Shown here: positions 1 to 6,717 of the stretch, one piece after another | Position numbering within the stretch: position 1 is the first letter of the stretch | How the letters are laid out: each line of letters begins with the position of its first letter | Origin: Frankiales bacterium | GTDB lineage: Bacteria; Actinomycetota; Actinomycetes; JAFAQI01 | Assembly (NCBI GenBank): GCA_019246495.1 | Contig: JAFAQI010000454.1 | Span: forward strand, 1 to 8,649 | Length of the DNA stretch: 8,649 nt | Direction: 5' to 3' | The notes under the pieces: model-generated | Seen by the model: the letters and a program-made list of their open reading frames with translations, nothing else | Databases searched by the model: none | Told to the model about the DNA's origin: nothing | Made by a program: the position numbers and the translations under genes

Positions 1-444
1 TCGTCGCAGATCTCCGACGGCGCCGCGGCTCTGCTGGTGGTGTCGGAGCGCGCGCTCAAGACGCACAACCTGACACCGCGGGCCCGGGTTCACCACCTGT
101 CGGTGCGTGGCGCCGACCCGATCTACATGCTCACCGCGCCGATCCCGGCGACGGCGCACGCGCTCGACAAGACCGGGCTCTCCCTCGATGACATCGACCT
201 CGTCGAGATCAACGAGGCCTTCGCTCCCGTCGTGCTCGCCTGGCAGCGCGAGACCGGCGCCGACCTGGCCAAGGTCAACGTCAACGGCGGCGCGATCGCG
301 CTCGGCCACCCGCTCGGGGCGACCGGGGCCCGGCTGATGACCACGCTGCTGCACGAGCTCGAGCGCACCGGTGGGCGCTACGGGCTCCAGACGATGTGCG
401 AGGGCGGCGGCCAGGCCAACGCGACGATCATCGAGCGCATGTAA
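1..444 (+). CDS. Acetyl-CoA acetyltransferase / 3-ketoacyl-CoA thiolase, C-terminal part (5' end outside window)
   Basis: Thiolases cleave 3-ketoacyl-CoA with free CoA, the last step of beta-oxidation, or run in reverse to condense acyl-CoAs; they are cytoplasmic. The visible 147 residues cover the C-terminal catalytic domain. They open with [13 protein letters not shown], typical of the start of this half. NEAFA lies at fragment residues 71-75, [10 protein letters not shown] with the catalytic His at 103, and CEGGG with the catalytic Cys at 133. The spacings Asn-His 32 and His-Cys 30 match those of classical thiolases, so the active site looks intact. The nucleophilic Cys of the N-terminal half lies outside the window. 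The ending ([16 protein letters not shown]) resembles actinobacterial FadA5/FadA6-like enzymes of fatty-acid or steroid side-chain degradation, but substrate cannot be assigned. The gene ends with TAA at 442-444, 109 nt before the mce operon and in the same direction, with no visible terminator between, so co-transcription is possible. Confidence 0.93.
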   Translation, partial: SSQISDGAAALLVVSERALKTHNLTPRARVHHLSVRGADPIYMLTAPIPATAHALDKTGLSLDDIDLVEINEAFAPVVLAWQRETGADLAKVNVNGGAIALGHPLGATGARLMTTLLHELERTGGRYGLQTMCEGGGQANATIIERM

Positions 445-553
445 CCGCCAGGTTTCAACTTCCTTCCGAGGTGCAAGATCACGATCATCCGGTGGCTGTC
501 CTGACCCTTCGGCCGCCCGTGGCTGCGCGACCCCCGGGGGCGGCGGAGTACCC
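445..553 (+). promoter_or_regulatory. Intergenic leader of the mce operon; candidate promoter region
   Basis: This is the only real spacer in the window. Its first part (about 445-490) is less GC-rich than the flanking genes, as expected for a promoter, but I see no convincing -35/-10 pair. Two small interrupted palindromes are present: GTT-TC-AAC at 452-459 and GATC-AC-GATC at 477-486. Either could be a weak operator half-site pair, or chance. The second part is very GC-rich and contains the perfect palindrome CCCCCGGGGG at 531-540. It also contains a possible 7-bp stem, GCCGCCC (512-518) with GGGCGGC (538-544), that ends directly before the ribosome binding site. There is no T-tract, so no intrinsic terminator is supported. 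That this region drives yrbEA is inferred from position only. Confidence 0.35.
545..548 (+). promoter_or_regulatory. Ribosome binding site of yrbEA
   Basis: GGAG sits 5 nt before the ATG at 554 and supports that start. The reading frame is open further upstream, back to an ATG at 371, but that overlaps the thiolase gene and would add a stretch unlike any YrbE protein. The next ATG, at 563, would be 14 nt from this site, too far for good spacing. Confidence 0.6.
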
Positions 554-1330
554 ATGACGACCATGCCCGCCAAGTGGGTCTTCCGCGAGGCCGGCAACTT
601 CGCCGCGATGTCGCTCGACACGGTCCGGGCGGCGTTTCGACGGCCGGTGCAGTGGCGGGAGTTCGTCGAGCAGCTCTGGTTCGTCGCGAGCGTCTCCATC
701 CTGCCGACGTGTCTCGTCGCCATCCCGTTCGGCGCGATCATCGCGTTGCAGACCGGGGCGCTCATCCGGCAGCTCGGCGCGGTCTCGCTGAACGGCGGCG
801 CGTCCGTCGTGGCGGTCGTCCGCGAGGCGAGCCCGATCGTGACCGCGCTCATCATTGCCGGCGCCGCCGGGTCGGCGATCTGTGCGGACCTCGGCGCGCG
901 AAAGATCCGCGACGAGATCGACGCGATGGAGACGCTCGGCATCAGCCCGCTGCACCGGCTTGTCGTTCCGCGGGTCGGCGCGGTGATGGTGGACGCGCTG
1001 CTGCTCAACGGTCTCGTGTCCGTTGTCGGTGTCGCCGGCGGCTACTTCTTCAGCGTCGTGATCGAGCACGGGACGCCGGGGCCCTACTTCGGCAGCTTCA
1101 CCGAGCTGGCGCAGCTGCCGGACCTCTTGCAGGCGGAGGGCAAGGCCCTGGTGTTCGGCTTTGTCGCGGCGCTCGTCGCGTCGTACCAGGGGCTGCGCGC
1201 CAAGGGCGGTCCGAAGGGCGTGGGCGACGCGGTCAACCAGTCGGTCGTCTTCACGTTCATGCTGCTGTTCGCCATCAACTTCGTCGCGACCGCGATCTAT
1301 CAGCAGGTCGTCCCGCAGAAGGCGCTGTGA
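554..1330 (+). CDS. yrbEA: YrbEA: MlaE-family ABC permease subunit of the Mce lipid importer
   Basis: This 258-residue integral membrane protein is one of two paralogous permease subunits that, in known Mce systems, sit in the inner membrane and couple an ATPase to the Mce protein assembly for lipid uptake. An N-terminal amphipathic stretch (about 15-40, with the family-like RRPVQWREF at 29-37) precedes hydrophobic segments at roughly 44-68, 89-112, 141-166, 195-213 and 229-250. The family coupling motif (EExDA type) appears as RDEIDAMETLGI at 119-130, followed by LVVPRV. GSAICADLGARKIR before it and KGGPKGVGDAVN at 217-228 are also typical. The length is normal for the family. The ATG at 554 is chosen for its GGAG site and for the family-like N-terminus. 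The gene is first in the operon, and its TGA overlaps the yrbEB start by 4 nt. Substrate cannot be read from the sequence. Confidence 0.95.
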   Translation: MTTMPAKWVFREAGNFAAMSLDTVRAAFRRPVQWREFVEQLWFVASVSILPTCLVAIPFGAIIALQTGALIRQLGAVSLNGGASVVAVVREASPIVTALIIAGAAGSAICADLGARKIRDEIDAMETLGISPLHRLVVPRVGAVMVDALLLNGLVSVVGVAGGYFFSVVIEHGTPGPYFGSFTELAQLPDLLQAEGKALVFGFVAALVASYQGLRAKGGPKGVGDAVNQSVVFTFMLLFAINFVATAIYQQVVPQKAL

Positions 1331-2202
1331 CGAGCGCCGACGCCTCGGCGGGCCGCGGCACCCTTGCCCGGCCGCTGCGGCCGTTCGTCCGCTTGTGGCG
1401 CGGAGCGGGTGGGGCGCTGGACGATCTCGGCCGGCAGGCCACGTTCTACGCGCGGACGCTCGGCTGGACCTACCGCGTGCTGCTCCGTTACAAGAAGGAG
1501 GTCATCCGGCTGCTGTCGGAGGTCGCCTTCGGCACCGGAGCGCTCGCCGTCATCGGCGGCACCGTCGTGATCGTCGTCTTCATGACGTTCTTCACAGGGC
1601 TCGAGGTCGGACAGCAGGGTTACAGCTCGCTGAACCAGCTCGGTGCCGCGGTCTACACCGGCTTCATCTCCGCCTACTTCAACACCCGCGAGATCGCACC
1701 GATTATCGCCGGAATCGCCTTGTCGGCGACGGTCGGCGCGGGGTTCACCGCCCAGCTCGGCGCGATGCGCGCGAGTGAGGAGATCGACGCGCTCGAGACG
1801 CTCGGCATCCCGTCGATCCCGTTCCTCGTGACGTCCCGGCTCATCGCGGGGATGCTCGCGGTGATCCCGCTCTATGTGCTCGGCCTGCTCTCGTCCTACA
1901 TCTCGACGGAGCTCATCACCACCAAGCTCTACGGGCAGTCGAGCGGCACCTACCACCACTACTTCTTCCAGTTCCTGCCGAAGAGCGACATCTACATCTC
2001 GTTCGGCAAAGTGATGGCGTTCGCGCTGGTCATCATCCTGGCGCACTGCTACTACGGCTACACCTCCAGTGGCGGGCCGGCCGGGGTGGGTGTCAGCGTC
2101 GGTCGCGCGGTTCGGCTCGTCATCACGACGATCGTCGCGATGGACCTGCTGCTCGACCTGGCGCTCTACGGCACGCAGATCACCGTGCGAATAGCGGGCT
2201 GA
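1327..2202 (+). CDS. yrbEB: YrbEB: second MlaE-family ABC permease subunit of the Mce lipid importer
   Basis: This 291-residue membrane protein is the partner of YrbEA in the presumed heterodimeric permease. A hydrophilic N-terminal extension of about 30 residues is followed by an amphipathic region. Hydrophobic segments lie at about 69-90, 122-143, 171-194, 226-245 and 261-283. The coupling motif reads SEEIDALETLGI at 150-161, the canonical EExDA form, where YrbEA has DEIDA. SSGGPAGVGVSVGRAV at 247-262 matches the conserved loop near the C-terminus. The GTG start at 1327 overlaps the yrbEA stop (GTGA) and has GAAGG at 1318-1322 four bases upstream. The reading frame is open further upstream, but only as a shadow of yrbEA. 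Translational coupling with yrbEA would suit equal production of the two subunits. The gene stops 3 nt before mceA and is in the same frame as it. Confidence 0.95.
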   Translation: MTSADASAGRGTLARPLRPFVRLWRGAGGALDDLGRQATFYARTLGWTYRVLLRYKKEVIRLLSEVAFGTGALAVIGGTVVIVVFMTFFTGLEVGQQGYSSLNQLGAAVYTGFISAYFNTREIAPIIAGIALSATVGAGFTAQLGAMRASEEIDALETLGIPSIPFLVTSRLIAGMLAVIPLYVLGLLSSYISTELITTKLYGQSSGTYHHYFFQFLPKSDIYISFGKVMAFALVIILAHCYYGYTSSGGPAGVGVSVGRAVRLVITTIVAMDLLLDLALYGTQITVRIAG

Positions 2203-2205
2203 GCC

Positions 2206-3552
2206 GTGCGCCATCACCCTTACAAGCTGTACGGCGCGATGATGCTCGCGGTCATCGCCGGTCTTGTCACGCTCAGCCTGCTGCTGTTCAACCGGGTGTT
2301 CACACCGGCGACGTACGTGACGGTGCACATCAAGCGGGCCGGTCTTCAGCTGCTGCCCGGTTCTGACGTCAAGGTGCGCGGCCTGATCGTGGGCAGCGTC
2401 GAGAGCATCAGCTCGACCGGCAGCGGGGCGGACATCAAGCTGCGCCTCGATCCGAAGCAGGCGGCGCGGATCCCCACCAACGTCGCCGTACGGCTGATCC
2501 CCAAGACGCTGTTCGGCGAGAAGTTCGTGTCGCTGATCCCACCGTCGCAGCCTGCGCCCACCCACCTCACCAACGGCGCAGTCATCGCGGAGGACCAGAC
2601 CGCGCCCGCGCTCGAGATCGACCAGGCGCTGAACGACCTGCTGCCGCTGCTGCGCACCGTGCCGCCGGTCCAGCTCGACCAAACGCTGACCGCGCTCGCG
2701 ACGGCGTTGTCAGGTCGCGGCGCGGAGCTCGGGCAGACGATCACCCAGCTCGACACTTACCTGAAGGGATTCGACCCGCAGCTGCCGCAGCTGCACCACG
2801 ACATGACCGCGTTTGCCGGAGTGGCGCGGACCTACACGCAAGCCGCGGGGCCGTTGCTGCGGATGCTCGGCAACCTGACGGTGACCAGTACGACGATCGT
2901 CAACGAGAAGCGGCAGATCGAGGCGCTGCTCGGCGACGTGACCGGCGCCGCGAACGAGACGCGTGACCTGATCGCCCGAAACGCGCACAACATCGTCGCG
3001 GTCAACCGCGTAGCGCGACCGGTGCTCGGCGTGCTCGCTCGCTACGCGCCCGAGTTCCCCTGCTTCTTCAAGGGCTACGCGAAGCTTGTGCCACGCATCC
3101 ATGCGGCCGTGCCGAAGACGCCCGGCCTCAACCACGCCGCTCACGTCGTCGTCGAGTTCGTTCCGTCATATCCGACCTACTCCCGGCCGATCGACCTGCC
3201 GCAGTTCGGCGACCACCGGGGGCCGCACTGCTACGGACTGCCCAACCCGCCGCTGTCGCTGCCGGTTGTTCATTACAAGGACGGCACGCAGGACGACCCG
3301 CGGTTCGCCAGCCAGGGCGCGGTCGGCGGCAAGCCGCCGCACGGCGCTCGCCAGTCGACCGGACGCGCGGGCACCCGCGCGGTGTCCAGCCCCTCGATGG
3401 GTGCCGCAGGGACGGCGCAAGAGCGGCGACTTCTCGACACACTCATGGGGCCGATGCTCGGCGTACCGAGCAACCGGGTGCCGGCGTTCGCTGACCTGTT
3501 GTGGGGTCCGCTGCTGCGCGGCTCGAGCGTCACCCTGGCGGCGCGGTCATGA
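2206..3552 (+). CDS. mceA: MceA: first Mce-family subunit of the lipid importer, MCE/MlaD domain
   Basis: This 448-residue protein is anchored by one N-terminal membrane segment (about 11-29) and otherwise lies outside the membrane. The MCE domain spans about 35-113 (core PGSDVKVRGLIVGSV, ending LFGEKFVSLIPP). A long helical region (about 135-280) follows, expected to build the hydrophobic tunnel with the other five Mce subunits. The C-terminal head carries EFPCFFKGY (Cys286) and GPHCYGLPNPP (Cys342). A low-complexity Gly/Ala/Arg/Ser linker (about 368-405) and a conserved-looking end, GPLLRGSSV, follow. The start is GTG at 2206, 3 nt after the yrbEB stop; the Shine-Dalgarno sequence is weak. 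An ATG at 2239 is an alternative but would remove the basic residues before the membrane segment. The end overlaps mceB as ATGA. The subunit letter comes from operon order and the length and tail of the protein. Confidence 0.93.
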   Translation: MRHHPYKLYGAMMLAVIAGLVTLSLLLFNRVFTPATYVTVHIKRAGLQLLPGSDVKVRGLIVGSVESISSTGSGADIKLRLDPKQAARIPTNVAVRLIPKTLFGEKFVSLIPPSQPAPTHLTNGAVIAEDQTAPALEIDQALNDLLPLLRTVPPVQLDQTLTALATALSGRGAELGQTITQLDTYLKGFDPQLPQLHHDMTAFAGVARTYTQAAGPLLRMLGNLTVTSTTIVNEKRQIEALLGDVTGAANETRDLIARNAHNIVAVNRVARPVLGVLARYAPEFPCFFKGYAKLVPRIHAAVPKTPGLNHAAHVVVEFVPSYPTYSRPIDLPQFGDHRGPHCYGLPNPPLSLPVVHYKDGTQDDPRFASQGAVGGKPPHGARQSTGRAGTRAVSSPSMGAAGTAQERRLLDTLMGPMLGVPSNRVPAFADLLWGPLLRGSSVTLAARS

Positions 3553-4592
3553 GCGGTGTGAGCACGTTCGGCTCGGCCTGGCGGTTCGCGATCTTCGCGG
3601 TCGTCACGGTGCTCGCGACCGCGCTGCTCGCCGTCACGATCGTCAACATCGACACCGAACCCGCGAAGGGCTACTCCGCGATCTTCACCGACGCCGCCAA
3701 CGTCACGCCCGGGGACGAGGTTCGGTACGCCGGAGTGCGCGTCGGCACCGTCACCGGAGTGTCGCTCGCGCCTGGCAACCACGCGAAGGTGAACTTCACC
3801 GTCGCGACGACCGTGCCGCTGACCACCACCTCCCGCATCGACGTGCGCTATCGCAACCTGATCGGCCAGCGCTACATCGCGGTCGTCGACGGGCCGCCGG
3901 GAGGCACCTCGCTCAAAGCGGGGACGACGGTTCCACTGGCACGGACGAAACCCGCGCTCAACCTCACGACGCTGTTCAACGGCTTCCACCCACTCCTGTC
4001 CGGACTGAGCCCGGGCGACGTCAACCAGCTGTCCTACGAGCTCGTGCAGGCCCTGCACGGCGAGGGCGGCACGGTCGACTCGCTCTTCCGCCAGGTCGGC
4101 ACGCTGACCAACAGCCTCGCGAACCGCGACGCGCTGATCGGGCGGGTCATCGACAACCTCGACGCGACGCTCGGTCCCGTCGCCGACCATGACCGGCAAC
4201 TGTCCGCGCTGATCGGCAACGTGCAGCAGTTCGTCAGCGGGCTGTCTCAGGACCGCGGTGCGATCAGCCGGTCCCTGGTCAGCATCGACAAGCTGACCGG
4301 CGCGACGGCGTCACTGCTGCACGACGGGCGGCCGGCTCTTGCGGCCGACATCCGGCACCTCGGGACGCTCGCGGAGAAGCTCAACGTCCCGGCCAGCCGG
4401 GCACTGATCCAGCACTTCCTGACCTATACGCCGTTCAAGCTCAAGGTTGCGACGCCGGAAGCGAGCTACGGCGCCTTCCTCAACTTCTATGTCTGCGCCG
4501 TGAACTTCATCCTCCCCGACGGCACCGAGACGCCGTTCCAGGTCAACTCGGCGAAGCGCTGTCACGTCAGCCCGACGGGGGTGCCGAAGTGA
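3549..4592 (+). CDS. mceB: MceB: Mce-family subunit of the lipid importer
   Basis: This 347-residue protein has an N-terminal membrane anchor (about 12-33) and an MCE domain at about 40-116 (PGDEVRYAGVRVGTVTGV, then RNLIGQRYIAVVDGP). It continues with a helical region (about 140-290) containing repeated hydrophobic heptad-like stretches. The C-terminal part has the MceB-like SYGAFLNFYVC (Cys316) and a second cysteine at 338, which could pair. Like the other subunits it should contribute one of six chains to the trans-envelope hexamer. The ATG at 3549 overlaps the mceA stop (ATGA). A GTG three codons later (3558) is a minor alternative. No strong Shine-Dalgarno sequence is visible, so translation probably depends on ribosomes finishing mceA. 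The gene overlaps mceC by 4 nt (GTGA). Confidence 0.93.
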   Translation: MSGVSTFGSAWRFAIFAVVTVLATALLAVTIVNIDTEPAKGYSAIFTDAANVTPGDEVRYAGVRVGTVTGVSLAPGNHAKVNFTVATTVPLTTTSRIDVRYRNLIGQRYIAVVDGPPGGTSLKAGTTVPLARTKPALNLTTLFNGFHPLLSGLSPGDVNQLSYELVQALHGEGGTVDSLFRQVGTLTNSLANRDALIGRVIDNLDATLGPVADHDRQLSALIGNVQQFVSGLSQDRGAISRSLVSIDKLTGATASLLHDGRPALAADIRHLGTLAEKLNVPASRALIQHFLTYTPFKLKVATPEASYGAFLNFYVCAVNFILPDGTETPFQVNSAKRCHVSPTGVPK

Positions 4593-5647
4593 GGCGCCCG
4601 TCGATCAAGCCGTTCCGCGAGATGGACCCGGTCCCGATCGGAGTCGTCTTCCTCTGCGTCATGGCCGGGTTGCTCCTGCTGTCGTTCAACATCGACAAGC
4701 TGCCGTTCACCTCCGGCACCAGCTACAGCGCCGCGTTCGCGCGGGCCGACGGCCTGCGAAAGGGCGACCGCGTGATGATCGCGGGCATCGCCGTCGGCAA
4801 GGTGACGAGCGTCGGCCTCGAGGGCACGCACGTCCACGTCGGCTTCAGCATCACCAGCGGGTCGGTGCACCTCGGTATGCAGAGCACCGCATCGATCCAG
4901 ATCGCGACGCTGCTGGGCAACAAGTACCTCGCGCTCACCCCGCGCGGGCCCGGGCAGTGGCCGCACAGCAAGGAGCTCCCGCTTTCGCACACTGCCAACG
5001 TCTTCGACGTCGAGCCGGCGTTCCAGGGCCTCGCCAAGACGACCGGCCAGATCGACACTGCCCAGCTGGCGCGGGCGCTCGACACGCTGGCCGCGACGTT
5101 CAAGGACTCGCCGCGCTCGATCCGGTCGATGCTCACCGGCCTGTCGCGGCTCTCGACCACGATCGCCTCGCGCGACGGCGAGCTCAGCCGGTTGCTCCAG
5201 CACGCGAACACGCTGACCCGGGTGCTCGCGCAGCGGCGTCAGGACTTCACGCGCATCTTCGGTGACGGCGACCAGTTGCTGCGCATGCTCCAGGCGCGCC
5301 GGGCGGTGATCGACTCGCTGCTCGTCAACACGGCTCACCTGGCCACGCAGCTGACCGGTCTCGTGCAGGACAACCAAGCGTCGCTGCGGCCCGCGCTGGC
5401 GCACCTGCACAGCGTGCTCGCGGTGCTCGACGCTCACCAGGGCGAGCTCGACCAGATCGTCAAGGAGCTCTACGTGTTCGTCCGCGGCGAGGTCGACGCG
5501 ACCGGTTCCGGTCCGTGGTTCGACGGCACCGCGATCAACGCCACCAACCCGATCCACCTCGGTCCGTCCAAGCCGGCGGTGGGCCAGCAGACCCTCAACG
5601 ACCTGTTGCGGGTGCCTGCCGGCGTACGGCGGGGAGGGCGGCCATGA
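4589..5647 (+). CDS. mceC: MceC: Mce-family subunit of the lipid importer
   Basis: This 352-residue protein has one N-terminal membrane segment (about 15-34) and an MCE domain at about 42-119 (RKGDRVMIAGIAVGKVTSV, then LLGNKYLALTPRG). A long helical region (about 140-300) carries charged and hydrophobic residues in heptad-like spacing. The C-terminus contains TGSGPWFDGT at 305-314, similar to the GPWFD element seen in MceC proteins. It has no cysteine outside the membrane segment, unlike MceA, MceB and MceD. The GTG start at 4589 overlaps the mceB stop and has a G-rich site (4577-4581) seven bases upstream. The last codons of this gene contain the strong ribosome binding site of mceD. Assignment as C rests on operon order and the GPWFD element. 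Confidence 0.92.
   Translation: MRRPSIKPFREMDPVPIGVVFLCVMAGLLLLSFNIDKLPFTSGTSYSAAFARADGLRKGDRVMIAGIAVGKVTSVGLEGTHVHVGFSITSGSVHLGMQSTASIQIATLLGNKYLALTPRGPGQWPHSKELPLSHTANVFDVEPAFQGLAKTTGQIDTAQLARALDTLAATFKDSPRSIRSMLTGLSRLSTTIASRDGELSRLLQHANTLTRVLAQRRQDFTRIFGDGDQLLRMLQARRAVIDSLLVNTAHLATQLTGLVQDNQASLRPALAHLHSVLAVLDAHQGELDQIVKELYVFVRGEVDATGSGPWFDGTAINATNPIHLGPSKPAVGQQTLNDLLRVPAGVRRGGRP
5632..5637 (+). promoter_or_regulatory. Strong ribosome binding site of mceD inside the end of mceC
   Basis: GGGAGG lies 6 nt before the ATG at 5644 and is the best Shine-Dalgarno match in the operon. It is embedded in the Arg/Gly-rich last codons of mceC, so mceD may initiate independently as well as by coupling. 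Confidence 0.65.
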
Positions 5648-6717
5648 GAGGTGTGCTCGAGTCCGCCGCGGTCAAGATCGCCGCTGCCGTCGTCGCCGTG
5701 GCCGCGCTGATCTTCATCTGCATCCAGCTGTTCACCCCGGCACCGCAGAAGACCGCCATCACCTACCTCCCGGTCGCGATCCACCTCTATCCCGGGTCGG
5801 AGGTCGACGTCCTCGGCGTCAAGATCGGCACGGTCAGCTCGGTGACGCCGCAGGGCGACCGGGTCAAGGTGGTGCTGCACTACGACGCCCACCGGCGCAT
5901 CCCCGCCGGAGCGCGGGTTGTCGTCGACGAGCCGACGCTTGTCGCCGACCGGGTCATCGAGCTCACCCCGCCGTACGGCGGTGGGCCGGTGCTGGCCGAC
6001 CACGCGGTGATCCCGATGCAGCGGACCCAGGTGCCGGTCGAGCTCGACGAGCTCACCCACAACCTCGTGACACTGTCGCAGGCGCTCGGGCCGAACGGCG
6101 CCAACCGCACCGGTGCACTGGCCCGAGCACTGAAGGTCGGTGCGGCCAACCTCGGTGGTGAGGGCGCGCGGGCACACACGACGATTGTGCGACTCGGCCA
6201 GCTGATGGGAACGCTCGGCGACAACCGGGACGCGCTGTTCTCGACCGTCCGGCAGCTGCAGTCGTTCACCACGGAACTTGCGCAGCACGACAGCGAGACG
6301 CGCTCGTTCACCGCCGACCTCGCCACCGTCTCGCAGCAGCTCGCCGACGAGAGCTCGTCGTTCTCGACCGCGCTCGCCAACCTCGGTCAGGCGCTCGGCC
6401 AGGTCACGACATTCATCCGGAACAACCGGCAGGAGCTTGCCGCCGACGTCTCCGGCCTGTCGAAGGTGACGAACATCCTCGCCCGGGAACGCGTGCTGCT
6501 CGCGCACATCGTGGACATGGGCGCGGTCGGCATCAGCAACTACCCGCACATGTACACGCCGTCCGCCCGCACCTACAACGCGCGCTTCGACAACGTCGCC
6601 ACAGACAACCCGACGCTGTTCTTCTGCCAGCTCTTCCAGTCGATCGGTGGCGGCGGCTGCCCGGTGAAGGGCAACCCACTCCAGAAGCTCGGCATCATCA
6701 AGGGGCACCACCGATGA
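5644..6717 (+). CDS. mceD: MceD: Mce-family subunit of the lipid importer
   Basis: This 357-residue protein has a membrane anchor at about 11-31 and an MCE domain at about 38-110 (YPGSEVDVLGVKIGTVSSV, ending LVADRVIELTPP). An MQRTQVPVELDEL stretch at 125-137 marks the passage into the helical region (about 135-290), which is rich in Gln, Ser and Leu heptad-like spacing. The C-terminal part includes NPTLFFCQLF (Cys328) and GGGGCPVKGNP (Cys339), two cysteines close enough to form a disulfide. The ATG at 5644 overlaps the mceC stop (ATGA) and is backed by a strong Shine-Dalgarno sequence. The gene ends overlapping mceE (ATGA). The D assignment follows from its place just before the lipoprotein subunit. 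Confidence 0.92.
   Translation: MRGVLESAAVKIAAAVVAVAALIFICIQLFTPAPQKTAITYLPVAIHLYPGSEVDVLGVKIGTVSSVTPQGDRVKVVLHYDAHRRIPAGARVVVDEPTLVADRVIELTPPYGGGPVLADHAVIPMQRTQVPVELDELTHNLVTLSQALGPNGANRTGALARALKVGAANLGGEGARAHTTIVRLGQLMGTLGDNRDALFSTVRQLQSFTTELAQHDSETRSFTADLATVSQQLADESSSFSTALANLGQALGQVTTFIRNNRQELAADVSGLSKVTNILARERVLLAHIVDMGAVGISNYPHMYTPSARTYNARFDNVATDNPTLFFCQLFQSIGGGGCPVKGNPLQKLGIIKGHHR
6700..6705 (+). promoter_or_regulatory. Ribosome binding site of mceE inside the end of mceD
   Basis: AAGGGG stands 8 nt before the ATG at 6714. With the ATGA overlap it fixes the start, which also places a complete lipoprotein signal peptide at the N-terminus. Confidence 0.55.

Noticed and set aside
453..479. 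Possible -35/-10 promoter pair TTTCAA and CAAGAT
   Set aside because: Both elements match the consensus poorly and the 15-nt spacing is short, so it is not supportable as a specific promoter.
512..544. Intrinsic terminator after the thiolase gene
   Set aside because: The possible GC-rich stem has a 19-nt loop and no following T-tract.
371..553. Longer N-terminus for yrbEA starting at the ATG at 371
   Set aside because: It overlaps the thiolase gene, gives an Arg/Ala/Ser-rich stretch unlike YrbE proteins, and lacks the well-spaced GGAG found before 554.
445..553. KstR or KstR2 operator that would tie the operon to steroid control
   Set aside because: No AACnnGTT core or CAAGnnCTTG-like palindrome is present; GTTTCAAC has its half-sites in the opposite order.
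1300..2682. Long antisense open frame of 460 codons across yrbEB and mceA
   Set aside because: Its product is dominated by Arg, Asp, Glu, Gln and His with no recognisable domain, as expected from the reverse frame of high-GC coding DNA. The + strand genes here are clear family members.
3086..4192. + strand open frame of 368 codons overlapping mceA and mceB
   Set aside because: It is Arg- and Ser-rich, has no domain, and covers the junction of two well-supported genes in other frames.
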